A stretch of DNA of 64,000 bases from the NCBI GenBank assembly GCA_020746875.1, contig JAGTJL010000034.1, positions 1 through 64,000 of the forward strand, given 5' to 3'. The translations under genes were made by a program, and so were the position numbers. Under the pieces are notes generated by a model. The model saw only the letters and a list, made by a program, of their open reading frames with translations. It had not been told where the DNA came from and searched no databases. The stretch comes from Rhexocercosporidium sp. MPI-PUGE-AT-0058 (Eukaryota; Ascomycota; Leotiomycetes; Helotiales). Below, piece by piece: positions 1-12,076 of this stretch (position 1 is the first letter of the stretch; every line of letters starts with the position of its first letter).

Positions 1-2950
1 CAGATTATTTTGTAAATAATACTTTTAATATATAAAGCATTTAATAATCGCAAGAAGTTCTTTAATATATACTTTATAATTTAGCTTAATAATATTTAGT
101 GTCTTACTAAAAAAATATAATAAGATATTATATAACCTTTCTCTCATTTTTTACCGGTTATTCGTTAAATTAAGAGAAGATTTTTATAATTGCGAATCCA
201 AACGTATTAATCTGTAGTTTTCTTAATTTATTAAAGTTAAAATATATAAGAAAGAAGCTAACGTAAATATATTTTTTAATATATTAAAAGCCTTTTTCTT
301 AATAGTATTCTAATAAAAGGCAAAAGTAAATCGCTTTCTTTTTTTTACTTCTTATTAAGCTTATTATTAGCCGGGCATTAACTAAGAAATTTATAATAAA
401 GCGCCGATAAAAGTTAACGAAGTTAATAAAAACTTAAATATTTTTAATACTTTTAAGTTTTAGTTGATCCTTAATAATATCTATTCGGCTCTGCTTTATT
501 AATACTTTAACGAGAAATATTATATAACTTAAAAAGTTTATATTTTAAGTATTAAAAGAGTATTTCGATAGCTTAACGAAGAGATTTACTTATTATAATC
601 TTTTAAAAACTTAATAAACGTAGTTTTTATATTAAAATAAATTCGTTAAATATATTAAAATATTATTAAAATAAATAATATAAATAATATTTATAAGTCT
701 TATTAATACATACTTAGAATATCGCCGGCGTATTAAATAATCTAAATAATATTACTTAATACTTATAGTGCTTATAATAGGTGCAGAATATAGTCTTTTA
801 TTTATTTATTTATTTAATTTTAATATAATAATATATATTTTATAAATCTAAATTAATAAAAATCTTCGCGTCTTAAAGTTTATCTAGCGTCTCGCTAATT
901 AACGGTAAGAAGTATTAATCTTTAATTATAGTCTGGTTTAAAGCTTTATAATCGATATATAATCGAAGGTTATTATTTTTTTTATTATAAATAAAATAAG
1001 AGTTTTAATTAAGCTTTTGCTTTTCCTTATTTATTTTTTAGCTTTAAAAGATTTAAGATAGCTTTAGAAAACTTCTAGTTTTATCTTAAAGAAATTATAA
1101 ATTAAAGAATATAAAAGCTTCGCATCCGGTTCTAAGGCGATAATATATTAACGACTTTATAATAAAAACAACTCGTCTTCTCTTTCTTTTAAAAAGATAT
1201 TTTTAATTTTACGATATTATTATAAAATAATAAGTATATCGTCGGCGTTTAATAAGCGCGTAATATTAAAGCTAAGTATTACAGTATCCGCGGGCGACTC
1301 TTTCTTATTAATAATTTATATAAACTCTTTAAGTTTTATAATATTAAAGTTATAAGTATTATTTAATTAATATAAGTATTTTTATTATTTAATTTTAAAA
1401 TTAATTTAAAAGTTAATTTCTTTTAATTAAGGCTATCTTAGAATTAAATTTATACCTAATATATTAATAACTTTAACCGGAGTATATTTAGCTTTATTTA
1501 TTCGAGTATATTTGTAATCTTTATTTAAGCAAAAGTTATATTATAAATAATACTTTTATTATTAAGAAAAGTCTGAAATATCTTTAGTCTTTCGCTAATA
1601 AGTTATAAATCATATTCTTTTATTATAAGCTTCGAAATAAAATTATCTTCCGCTTTATTATTAATTAAAACTATTAACGTCTTTTATTTTCTACTCGATA
1701 AAATCTTTAATTAAATTTTTATCTTTTTATTTATTAATCTTAATAAAAACGTAAAAATTATTATAAATTAAGCGCTTTTTTAGCGTTTATTCTTAAACTC
1801 GCTGATATTAGTTTTTAAATATTTATTAATATAATAGCCGAGTTTATAATATAAATAATATTTAATTTTTAACTTATAACTTCCTTTCTTATTTTCTTTA
1901 ATTAAGATTTTATTTAAATTAATTTTATTAAATCGCTTTAATCGGGAATTATTATGCTTTTCGCTAGCTTTTCGTAAAAGCTTACAAAAAAGTTTTTATT
2001 TTTTATTTTTTATTTTTTTTTTCCTTTTTATTATTCTTTTTCATTAAATTATAAATTTCTTGAAAAATAATAATAAAAATAATTTTTTATAAGTTTATAA
2101 TTTATTAATTTATTTACTTTTAATAATTTATTAGCGAGTTTTAAGCTGAATTTTATTAAAGAAAATATCTCGTAATTAACGCTTTATAAAAAGCTCGAAG
2201 TATTCTTTTAATCTTTTTAAGTAATTAATAAATTCACGAATAAATTAATTAACTCTTTATTAAGTTATTTTATAAGCTTAAAAGTTAATTACTTTTTTAA
2301 AAATAAAAAACAATTAAAAACTCTTTAAAAATTCTTCATAATTTTCTTAAGTTATTATATTAAGATTTTTTAAGATTTATTTTTTAAATCTTTATTAAAT
2401 ATTTATTAATTCTTTATAAAATAATATTACCGTTTATTTAATCTTAATTATATTAATCGGGAATTCTTCGGAATCTTAATTAAAAATATAATTATAAGCT
2501 TATAAATATTTTATAAGTTCTCGGTAGCTTTTTCTTTTATATTCCGAAAAGATTATATATTTACTCTTCTCTCGGCGTAAAGCCCGAGGTTTGTCGGCTA
2601 TTATTAAGAGGCTTTTTATATTACTTTTATTATTTATAAAAATCTTTAATTTAATAAATTAAAAAATTTAAGCTTTTATTATTACTTTAAGAAAATATTA
2701 CGTAAAATCGTCGCCGTATATCCGATAATATTCAGCGATAAAGCTATCGAAGATATTGTTTCGTTTCTTAAGAGCCCGAAGTTATTCTTATATCGTTATA
2801 ATATTATTTATTAACGTATCTTTAGCGATTCCTTAATATCCTGAAATATTTAATCGTTATCTTTATTGACTTAAAGCTATTGCTAATAATCTTTTAATTT
2901 AAATTATTATATAATAATTAAATTAATAATTAAAATATAATAATTACCAA
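1..2950 (-). mobile_element. RIP-degraded Gypsy (Ty3) retrotransposon A, internal part, open at the window edge
   Basis: Very AT-rich DNA with no long open frame. Read on the minus strand, about 780-1000 still gives a Gypsy reverse-transcriptase signature: a segment ending LRLYIDYKALN, then PLISETLDKL and KIFINLDL, each broken by stops where CAA, CAG or TGG codons would be expected. These are the family motifs LRLCVDYRGLN, PLISETLDRL and FTKLDL. A gag-like stretch lies around 2150-2700. The element reads leftwards from its 5' LTR at 2951-3125 and its 3' end lies outside the window. Large parts (gag, protease region) are recognisable only by alignment with copy B at 14114 onward. Confidence 0.85.
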
Positions 2951-3125
2951 TACGTTAAAGTGATTATAATATGATAAAATAGCTAGAGAAGCGCTCTAAA
3001 CTCGCTAATAATATTTCAATTTATATAAAAGCTAATTGCTAAGAAAAGAAGATTACTTCTTTCCCTTTACTATCTTAATAAGGGCAGTGATTACGCAATC
3101 AGCGCTAAGAGCACAGATTATTACA
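2951..3125 (-). repeat. 5' LTR of Gypsy A (175 bp)
   Basis: The reverse strand starts TGTAATAATCTG and ends in TA (a RIP-mutated CA), followed at 2950 and below by TTGGTAATTATT, a plausible primer-binding site. It matches the LTR at 13939-14113 on the other strand in length (175 bp) and almost base for base at its outer end. Confidence 0.8.
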
Positions 3126-3130
3126 GGTAG

Positions 3131-3394
3131 GAAGAAAGAGCAAAAAGAGTACGGGGAGGAACGGAAGTAGGAATAGATAAAGTAGAGGAGAAAGCAACGA
3201 ATGAAGAAAGCGGGAAGGGAAAAGAAAACGCCGAAGAAAACAATAAGGATGCCGCTGATAGAGTCAAAGACAGATATGATGAAGATCGGTATAGGGATGA
3301 GAATGCTGGGAAAAGATACGACGCGGTAGAAACAGCGAGAGGAATAGTACCGACTCGAGGGTGGCGAAGCAATTTTACAGCATCTGAGCTCTAG
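3131..3394 (+). pseudogene. Short charged open frame cut off by the LTR; unknown
   Basis: An open frame of 87 sense codons runs from just after the LTR edge (an in-frame TAG at 3128-3130 precedes it) to TAG at 3392-3394. The product would be rich in Glu, Lys, Arg and Asp, with no recognisable domain. There is no start codon at the left end, so if it was coding it is the C-terminal remnant of a gene truncated by Gypsy A. A serine/leucine-rich frame on the opposite strand looks like its shadow. I do not recognise the protein and coding status is uncertain. Confidence 0.25.
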
Positions 3395-3932
3395 AAAAAA
3401 TCCAAATACAGCCGGTCACAAATGACCGGCATCTTATGCAGGTCTGCATAAGGGAAATTCCCACATGACAGGAAGGAAGAACGGAACACATTCTAGGGTC
3501 TCCCAGAACAACAAATACCAAGGAACAAGTAGGTACACAGAGCTAGGATGTCAAAGGGTAGTCCCGTCAGGCGGAAAGGGAGCGGGTGGAGGTTCTGGTA
3601 AAGAAATGAGATCACAATTTAATCGATTGCGATGAACTTTTGCTTGGTTAATTAGCTCTCAAATTCACGTTTATCTTTTCTTCTACCGGGATGGCTAGGG
3701 TAAAGTCTTACCAAAGAGGAAGCGGGATGAAAAATCTGTGAGAGGATGGTAAAGCCCAAGTTTAGTATTGCTACTTAGCCAATTTTCCGCCACTGATCAA
3801 TTCTTTTTGGTCTTCTCTAAGAAACGAGTATATCCAGTGTCCTTGCAAATGCATATGCGTAAGGAATCCAATATGTCCTATATCATTTAGACCAGTCGTG
3901 CTCTTCCTATTGAGAAAAAATTAATCAATTTG
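3395..3932. other. Intergenic, with a small perfect hairpin
   Basis: No gene seen. At 3411-3418 and 3423-3430 GCCGGTCA and TGACCGGC form an 8-bp perfect stem with a 4-nt loop. The rest is unremarkable mid-GC DNA that RIP has largely spared, in contrast to the block ending at 3125. Confidence 0.4.
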
Positions 3933-5968
3933 TCAACCTACACACCACCTTCGATTTTGGCCCGTAAGCTCTACAGATATAGAATCTCCAACTAGATTAG
4001 GTCTCATGATTGGTCCAAAGCCCCTTACCAAATCCGTCCATACAATTGTTGCCCTTGCAGCCACAGTTGCGGCGTTAGTCGCTGCTTCCAGAGGGGAGAT
4101 TTCATAAGGTACATCTCGTACCACAACCACAGCACTCAGATATCTGACGTTAAATGTACCTTCGGAAATTGCGTAGATCAAAACCAATGCTCCCGAGCTT
4201 CGGAAGTTGACTTGGGTGTTTGAAGATGGCATTGGTTTCTAGAGAATGACAGCGTATGTTTCGGGTTTATATTGACTCCAATCCTTGTGCTGAAAGTCGT
4301 AGTCGCCATGAACTAATCGCATGTGACAAAGACGATGTAGTGGGGAGCCGGGACCAAATGTTGGTTCGGGTAGATTGTCATCCTGATGTTTGAGTTGTAG
4401 GAGATAGTCGACCTTGTTGGGAGTAATAGGAGTGCTATTTTGCGGAAACAAAAGGCCTGGGAATTCTATCTCTAAGCCATTCCGAGTGCAGATTCCTGTT
4501 GCAGATGACGATACCGAAGGCTTTTCGGTTCTGCACATGAATGTTGTGGGCGTCCACCTGAAGCCGTCCTCCGTAATTCGTTCCATGGGACCAGTGTGTC
4601 AAAAGATTATTCAAACTAGTTAACTAGAATAGACTAGAATATGAATAATAGATATTTGGCTTAAATAGAATAACTATTTTAGTTAATTAATTAGTTATTC
4701 AATTATTCAACTCTATTTTTAGAAATAATACAAGATATACGACTTTTATTAATTAAGACTATAATTAATTAAACAACTAACTAATATAATAATTAATTAA
4801 CTAAATAACTAATTAATTCTTCTCTTTAATATAAAAGGGATTATCTTCTTTTATATTTAAGCCTTTTATTACCGCTTTATATTCTTTTCCTTCTTCGTCG
4901 TCTAGTATTCTCCAACTTTAAGATAAATTATCTTAAAGTCTCTTTACTAAGTCTATTTCTTAGCTTAAATATAATTAAAGCCCTTTAGCTAAAATTTGTT
5001 CACTAGCGGCCGAGCTAGCGGGAATTTGTAAATATTTCCTAAAAACTTGAGATAGTATTTTATACTTCTCTTTATTAAGTCGCTAAGTTAGAATAAATAA
5101 GATTCTACGAGCGATTCTCGAAGGTTCCTTATCGCGGGCCTCGCTTAATAAGCGTTAGATGCGGAAACCTTTCCAAATTAGGTAACGCTACTATACTTCC
5201 CGAACTCTAAATTAAGCGAGGGACTTTAATTAGCTGGCGAGTTCTTACTTAGCAACTATCCAGCGTTATTTAACTAAAATAGAATAACAATTGATTTAGT
5301 TGAATAGAATAGACTAATCACGTGTTATTCTATTCTAGTCTATTCATTTGACACGCTGCATGGGACAGAACAGGACGCTCGCAGGAATGCTTCTTTTCAT
5401 GAGTAAGAGTTTCTTCAGTCGATAGAAGCCCTCCGGGGGTTCGTCCAATATAGTACCGGGGTCTAAATCAAGGAGGGCTCCCACGCAAATTATTTCGTCC
5501 TCCATCTTACTCGTCGAGCGCCATGCCAGTCCCCAAAGCACCGTGACCAAGGGGTCAAATAATCTGTCAACCAGCTCCGATGCAGCCTGTATTCCCCGAA
5601 AGAGCTCTTCATTCGAAGGACCCGCAAGTCCCTGGCGCGCAGTTCCATTCCCTGCAACCCGTGGGCTCGCGGCTCTGTTGTCTACACTGTCGAGCATTTG
5701 CAGTATGGCCTTCAGTTCGCTAAGTTGGGTTTTATGACTTGACATCGGGGAATACCAGCCAATCATCAGATGTCGGATCCAGTCCATAAAAGGGGTATCC
5801 TTCATCTGTTCCTTTGATAGTTCCACTAATTTTTCCATGGTGGTGGAAGGCCCATCCACGAACAGAAAGACCAGGTTTTTAGCTTTTTCGTCGGTGGTGT
5901 GCAGTCCTTGTGTAATCACCTGCACGTTGGCTAACAGCATCCCCAAGTTTCCTCGGCGCCATGTCTTT
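3933..5968 (-). pseudogene. HET-family (heterokaryon-incompatibility type) protein, 3' half, interrupted by a hAT transposon
   Basis: Minus-strand coding runs from about 5968 to 5359, continues in the same frame at 4583 after a 767-bp insertion, and ends at 3933. The part before the insertion has the C-terminal signature of fungal HET-domain proteins: an acidic DE(I/A)ICVGALLDLDPG-like stretch, then PPEGFYRLKKLLLM and IPASVLFCPM. The part after it starts with the family's GFRWTPTTFM block. If the transposon and one copy of its target duplication are ignored the frame is continuous. An additional in-frame TAG lies at 4239-4241, consistent with a RIP-type C-to-T change. The N-terminal HET domain is absent: above 5968 the frame closes and no start is found. 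Dead gene; family assignment rests on remembered family motifs. Confidence 0.7.
4592..5358 (-). mobile_element. hAT-superfamily DNA transposon (767 bp, degraded, non-autonomous)
   Basis: Terminal inverted repeats start CAGTGTGTCAAA on the left and, read inward from the right end, CAGCGTGTCAAA. The element is flanked by a perfect 8-bp target duplication, CATGGGAC, at 4584-4591 and 5359-5366; 8 bp is the hAT length. Inside, the minus strand around 4900-5060 still reads IPASSAASEQ followed by a degraded LSPE-type tail, matching the C-terminal hAT dimerisation region of transposases. The interior is AT-rich with stop codons, so it is RIP-mutated and internally deleted (autonomous hATs are several kb). 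It sits inside the coding frame of the HET-type pseudogene. Confidence 0.9.
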
Positions 5969-6994
5969 TGGTATCATGAATTAATTTTCCCATTCTTGTG
6001 TCCCGTATAGGGTTAGTAAGCTTGCTGCTCTTGCTCAGGCGCTAGTCACCCTCGGCTAAGTCGACGTGCCTAAGGAGCCTGAGCACCCTGAGCAGGCTTG
6101 AGCACCCTGAGCAAGATTTATCACATCGTCACGTATTTTAGCTTCTCGCTTCTTAGCCAATTACTCTTGATCTGACCTCTGTTCACTCATTAGTTTTGTT
6201 AAGTCTTGACGACGATGCTCAAGGAGCCTAAAGTAGACACTTTCCAAAAAAATATGCCTAGTACTTTGCTTATCGTAAAGTTATTTTAATATAGATGCCC
6301 TTGAGGAGAATACTATTCTTCCTTTTACAAATTCTTTCTTGCTTCGTATTTGTCTTAACCTAAATACCTCCCTTCTTTAATCTTATTATTTAATCAACTT
6401 CCTAAATCTCTCTATACAATTCATTTTATCTAATTATTATCAAGGGTATAGGCGGTTTGTATGGTATATAGGCCCACACATGGACACAGTGAGATCTGGC
6501 TGGGTGGTCACATGGCGGCGTACAAGCTGTGAGCCATGAACTAATTGCTGAACTAGCTGAATTCTGTATGGATTGGTTGGTAAGTTGTAAAAAGTAGATA
6601 AATACACTGAAGTAAGCAACAGAACCTAAGATATCCTCCTGCATACGGAGCCGCACTAGCACATGTGACCTTCTGACATATCAACCCCTTATAATACCTA
6701 CTTCTTATTAAGGCTCAGAATATTAGCAGCTCAGCGAACAAGCTGTTTAGGAAACTAGGTCATCCGCTGTAGACCTCGAGGATAACTAGTTCGAAGTTGA
6801 GCGCGTTATAGATAATTAAGTTGTCCCGGTTAGTCGAGGGAGGCGGAAGAAGATAATTACTCAATACTAGGTCAGGTGGAAAGGATATCCAGAAGATAAT
6901 AACACCTAGGTTAATAAGGCTAATATATATAAGGATCTTATTATGGCCTATATAGCAGGAAAAAGATCAAATTTAAGTTATATCACATGTAAGA
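5969..6994. other. Intergenic; small direct repeat
   Basis: No gene supported. GAGCACCCTGAGCA occurs at 6081-6094 and again at 6100-6113 (19-bp period), beside an inverted GCTCAGG motif near 6035. The remainder is moderately AT-rich without a recognisable element. Confidence 0.3.
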
Positions 6995-7194
6995 TCACTT
7001 GAAGACACGTGTCGGTCGTTCCAGTACTTCTTTGTCCTGTTTTAAATGTACATAGTCATGTTCTCCCATATCTTCTTGTCCCTCTCCTTTTTTACTTCTA
7101 AATTTCCCACAAATCTCCCTCCCGTCTCCCAAAATCTTGCTATTAGCGCGCCCTTGCTTCCTCGAGGCAGTTCTCACGTTCTTGAACTTAGTTG

Positions 7195-7705
7195 GACGTA
7201 TATCGTTCGAAGGTTCAATCCATTTGTTGCCTTTCTCTTCAGGAATAGTAGTCCGTTCAACCAAGTAACTCCTCGGCGGTGGTACCATTGGCGCTCCCTC
7301 ACGGCCTTTTCTTTTGCGCAACTAGAACCGAGTTGAACTACTGAAGCTGCAGGAGTTATGTTCTGTGGCTTCTGAAGGGCATCATACTCGTGAAGTTGTA
7401 TAATCTGCGCTTTCCTATAATACGGAGTCTAATCCGGCTCTGAACCTACGCCGTCGAGTATTGCGCTTCGAGTGACGAGTAGGCTGTGCTTCTCGCAGGC
7501 TAATACGGCAGCGTCAACTGTTTGTACGAGGTCGTTCCATCTCACCGTCTTGCTATCGCGATTGAGAAAAATGAGTCCGATCATCTCTTTAGTGGCAAAA
7601 ATAGCGAAGTGACTCGAATTATTATCAGAGAATGCACAGGGAGGGACCGGCGACGTTTGTGAGTCTCGACTTATATGTAAACCAAAGCTGCCTAGAAGCT
7701 GATCC
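7195..7705 (-). pseudogene. Degenerate coding-like remnant, unknown
   Basis: On the minus strand one frame stays open from about 7705 to 7195 except for a single TAG near 7428. The deduced product is of mixed composition (for example MIGLIFLNRDSKTVRWNDL, then VDAAVLACEKHSLLV) and codon use is like the nearby genes, not like RIP-mutated DNA. No start codon or domain is recognised. It may be a fragment of a gene or an old transposon protein. Confidence 0.3.
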
Positions 7706-7882
7706 GTGCTTTTTTAGATGATGTAATAATTATTCTCACAAAATTAACATTGAACTATCTCTTATTTCTTTATCTTCTCTTCTCCTTAAAATCTTAGGGC
7801 TTGAGAGTATCTAAAACACTAAGCAGAGTGATTAAACTTCTTTAACATAATGTCTCAACTATGAGTCAACTAGCTACAAATA

Positions 7883-8658
7883 ACGTCCCACCCCACCCTT
7901 TCGCCCACCCTTTTACACCAAAACAGGCGATTTTGAGGTATTAATATTTTTATTATTTGTTAATAGAATAAGCTGAAACTAAAGGTTTATAATATTTTTT
8001 ATAAGATCTTTTATAATTTCTAGTGATGCTCATTTCATATTACGTAATATTACAAACTAAGAATTTAAAGTCAAAGAAATTTCTCTCATACAAATTTGGT
8101 GTAAAAATGATTTTTCTTATTTTTCTAATAACTTTCACAATTATTAATATAAAAACTTGAAACTTATAATTAAAGTATTTTTTATATGAAATTTCAAGAC
8201 TCCTGAGTTTCAAGTCATTTATATTAATAATAATTTATAATTAAGTAAAATATAAAGCACCATACAAATAATTTATATGAGAGACATTAATTACTTAATT
8301 AAAACACAACTACTAATAAAATTACTTCAAAATTCTTAAAACTTCAAAATTTGTATACGATCTATATGCATTTCAAGTTTTATAAAACTATATTAATTAG
8401 TAAGGAAGTTATTGGTAAGTGAGTTTTGGTGTTTTTTGTATGTAAAAACTTAAATATGGTATTACGTAATAATTTATAGTCCAAATTACATTTGTCTGTA
8501 TAAAGTCAGTTAAGGAGAGCTAATAAGTACGAATATAAAAAAATTAAAAATTTTGATTAATTAGTTATAAAAATATTAATACCTTAAAATCGCTGTTTTT
8601 AGTGTAAAAGGGTGGGCGAAGGGGGGGGGGGGGTGGGCGAAAGGGTGGGGTGGGACGT
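7883..8658. mobile_element. TA-flanked element with long terminal inverted repeats (Tc1/mariner-type MITE, 776 bp)
   Basis: The left end reads ACGTCCCACCCCACCC and the right end is its reverse complement. The inverted repeats extend about 75 bp, through a shared TTTTACAC motif and GGTATTAATATTTTTAT. A TA dinucleotide lies directly outside each end (7881-7882, 8659-8660), the target of Tc1/mariner/pogo elements. The right arm carries an extra copy of the GGGTGGGCGAA unit and a run of 13 G at 8621-8633. The interior is AT-rich with no transposase remnant, so it depends on an enzyme encoded elsewhere. Confidence 0.85.
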
Positions 8659-9000
8659 TATAGCTCAACCACCTGGTTTTTTAATTGCGATTATTTAGTA
8701 GTGGATTTGTAATGTGCTATAAATACCAAAGACTTGATTATAGAGACATGTAGTAGTAATGTACTTGGAAAAGATCGAGGGCTCAGGCAGGCTATTAGGA
8801 AGCAGTGAATTAAATTTGCTGTTGGGCTTCCTCTTACTATCACAGATATTTGATTATTGCATAGAACTTGTTGTCGATATCTTTTTACTACTGAATGGTC
8901 TAGTTTAATGCAGATAGTAAGTACTTTAAGCTTTAAGGTTCATCAGATTTAAAATAAAGGTTACTGTAACCTATAATATCTTAAATTAGAATTAGCCTGT

Positions 9001-12000
9001 CTACACAACTCTAATATTACAAACCTCTGCATCCTCAAACCATCCAAGAATTGTTGCAAGCTGTCTTTCATCAGGGTTCCATCTACCGGTTACTAACACT
9101 CCTACTCTTTCATAGCAACCATTGACCGCTGCTTTCTCCCCGAGGCCCCGAGACGGCTGGAGAAGCAAAATACACGGACGTATTTCACCGCTTTCTCTCG
9201 GATTTCCCCTAACTGTTCCAACCCAGGCGCAAAATAAGGAAATTTCCTCTCCCTTCGTTCCCATTCCCTCAAAGTCTGCTGCAGGACAATCAAGATAGCT
9301 GGGTCTTAGCTCCTTTCCTCCTTTCTGCAGTTTCCACTGGCCTGAATCCTGCAACAGCGACACATTGGTTGCCGGTGCTGAGATCGTCAATATTGGAGTC
9401 TTGATATTTCTGGCCATGTTTGGCCCGTTCAACTCATTAACAACAGAAACAAGTGCCGTCTTGAAAAGCCCTCCTTTGGGGGTTTTTGAAGGCTGGTGTG
9501 GTCCCCGCAGGTTTTCGACATCAAGGAGAGTTTCAGGTGAGTTGTCATTCTGCATTAGGAAGTTGATTCGAGACTCCTCTCCACAAGCCCAAGACCAGGA
9601 TGGAGCTTTCCACTCTGCCGGTCTCGTCATTGTCGTGGCTGAATACCACATCAACTCAGCCAAAATATTTTTTACCCAGACCCCAGCCACATATTCGCCA
9701 CAACCTCGAACTTCAAGCTGTTTTGCCAGGCCCGACAAGGCCGGAAGACGATCAGATTCATGTGTTATTTGCAATGAGCTGTAAAGTTTTAACGTCTTAT
9801 GCCACAAATCGAACAGCTTGGGAAGCTCGCGATCTACTGCCCATCTTCTCTTGAAGGCAGAGTTACTACCATCACTATGGTCTAGAGATCCGCACTCGCA
9901 CAGACTTGTGGTTCTGCATTCCCAGACCAGTTCCTCGCGCGTAAAGTGAACTACACGGGTTGCAAGAAGTCGTTCCTGTAGACACCACGCGCGTGACAGA
10001 AGGGGGTATCGCGGGTCAAGGCTCGCATTATACGCAGCGCTCGGAAGAAAGTGAAGATGGTGCTTTCTTGGCCGCATGTACACAGGTGCTACTTGGTCAT
10101 TCACCTGAGGAATCTCAAAGCACAGGGTACTTGATGGGTTGCGGGAAGAGAAACAGCCCACGCCGCCATGTTCTGCTTGCGTGGCAGCAATGACGAGCGA
10201 CGCATTTTCATAAATCGCGGCCATGTTTGAGGATTCTCGCACCCAGTCCTCTTTATCGTCTTGAATAATACACAACGAGTCAATCCAAATGTACTGGATT
10301 GATAGGTATCGAGCGACAGCGATTGCTTGGCGAAAGGTTTTGGAAAGCGAGCCTTCGTCAATATTCCATTTACGGAATTTTACAGTCGCTTTTGTCGTTC
10401 GCGCAGGCTTGTTTGAAGAAGAACCCCAACAATGGCTTAAGGCACAGTAGCTACCAGATTTGCCTTTGCCAGAACATAACCGGATCTTTCCTAAGGAACC
10501 AATGTCGAGGACACGATTTGGCAGTGGGTTGTTGCTTTGATTGCAGCCATTGTGGTTGCGACAGCAATCTTGCATCCAAGAGGAAATAATATCAAAGCTC
10601 TCATTCGACCCAGAATAATCGAGAGGAATTCGCCCCCAACGAATCCCATTCCTTCCATGGCGAGCACTGACTTCCGCCGTCGTGAATATTTCATAGCGAC
10701 CTATGCTTCTATTTGATCGAATGGCGACCGAATTTTCGGATGATGCGTGTATATCTGCTGTGCATATCGTGTTTTTTGCTTTCTTGGAAAAGATTTCGTG
10801 TCCTTTCTTCGCATTTTCTTCCTTGTGGAAGGAGTCTTTAGGCTCCATTCCAAGTATCCCGAGGTTGTCCTCTTGAATGAATTTCTCGTAAGCGCAAGTA
10901 ATCAACTTGCACCCCAGGCAACCAGTGCTGGCTCGACATTTAGCCTCCTCGACGTTGATTTCGGATAGATATTCTGTAAAATTGTGGCAAATGGGACAAG
11001 GGGCTGCGGTTGGCAAAAGACCGTTTCCTAGCTCTGGTTGAACTAGGAGGTTGCCAAAGAGCTTCCCTGGCAATAGCTCTGGAGAAACGAGGCCTGGGGA
11101 TTGAGAATCCGACTGGAACGTAGCCTCAATCACCTCGGACGTTTTGGGGAGTCTGGCGTCCGCTGGGCAAAGTACTCGTGCAGCCGTAGTTTCTTCGATG
11201 GACATAACTTCAACAAGTTTTCGATCGAATTGAGTGTTTTGAATCTGCAAGCCGACATAGTTCCGAATGAGTATTTCGCCCATATTGCCACTCAACGGAT
11301 CTTCATGATCAGCGAACATGAATAAGCTATCCTTGAATCGGGACCGATAATAGTATGTTCTAATAGCTCCTCTGGCAAGGAACTGTGCCCATAATGCTTT
11401 CCATTGCTCACCATTTTTATCAGTAGAGCCCCCAGATCTACTTTCATCAGTGATAATGAGAGTTATCTGAGGAAGAAATCCGACTCCACAAAAAGCCAGA
11501 AGCCAGTCAAGAAACTCCCGTTCAAAGTCTAACAACAATGGTGGCTCAGAGCTAGTGACAAAGATCACTCCGGATATTTTGATGTTGTTCGGAATCCTGC
11601 TGACCGATTTCATAGTGTCAAATAAAACTTTCCTCGCATTTATGTCACACTCAAATTCTGGCGTGTCGATGAAAATGAACTCCTGGCCTTCTAACCGCGT
11701 GCTCATGACTTGGGACTGGGCCCATCCTAAAGACGTACGTCAGCAATTACGCAAGGTACAGTAGGTAAAGTCAAATAATTACCCCGGGTGAGCGGGCTGA
11801 GAGATAGCCACGCGGTGATATCCTGCATCACAGCCGATTTGCCCGCACCCTTCCTTCCCAACACGAGCAACACAGAAGGAACATCTTCATCGGATCTATT
11901 TGAACCTTAGTAGTGGCACCATGATACTTGTTATTCAATATACCTTCTTTCCGATAGTTTCCTAATGCATATTGCTGTCTTCCGCCGAATTTGGAAATTG

Positions 12001-12076
12001 AGAAGCTCCTGGGCGATATCCATCGAAGGAAACGGCGGCGTTGCCATTTCTGGTGGCTAAGCCAAGGTGATTGCAA
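9001..12076 (-). CDS. P-loop GTPase-like / HET domain fusion protein (993 aa)
   Basis: Proposed exons on the minus strand: 12076-11944, 11905-11783, 11726-9001 (introns 38 and 56 nt, frame kept throughout). The N-terminal part has a P-loop GRKGAGKS (residues 61-68) and a DTPE switch-like motif (residues 106-109), with spacing like AIG1/Toc-type GTPases. A Cys-rich linker follows (CPIC..CLGC, about residues 329-358). The HET domain spans about residues 510-695: YCALSHCWG, WIDSLCIIQDD, RAWCLQERLLA and WECRT are its classic blocks. HET domains drive incompatibility cell death when triggered in fungi; an N-terminal NTPase would act as sensor or switch, by analogy with NLR-like proteins. The ATG at 12076 is the least certain point; the 38-nt intron is inferred because the frame before the P-loop has no start. 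Sited between inactivated HET relatives; RIP has spared it. Confidence 0.8.

Noticed and set aside
1..3125. Mitochondrial or plasmid origin suggested by extreme A+T
   Set aside because: CpG is retained while CpA/TpG is lost, transposon motifs are readable, and other blocks of the same type are bounded by LTRs: RIP explains it.
3121..3372. Minus-strand 83-codon frame rich in Ser, Leu, Phe
   Set aside because: It begins inside the LTR end and is the shadow of a charged plus-strand frame; neither is firmly coding.
7180..7230. GGTTCAATCC, similar to a tRNA B-box
   Set aside because: No A-box, no cloverleaf pairing and no acceptor stem around it; no tRNA called anywhere in the window.
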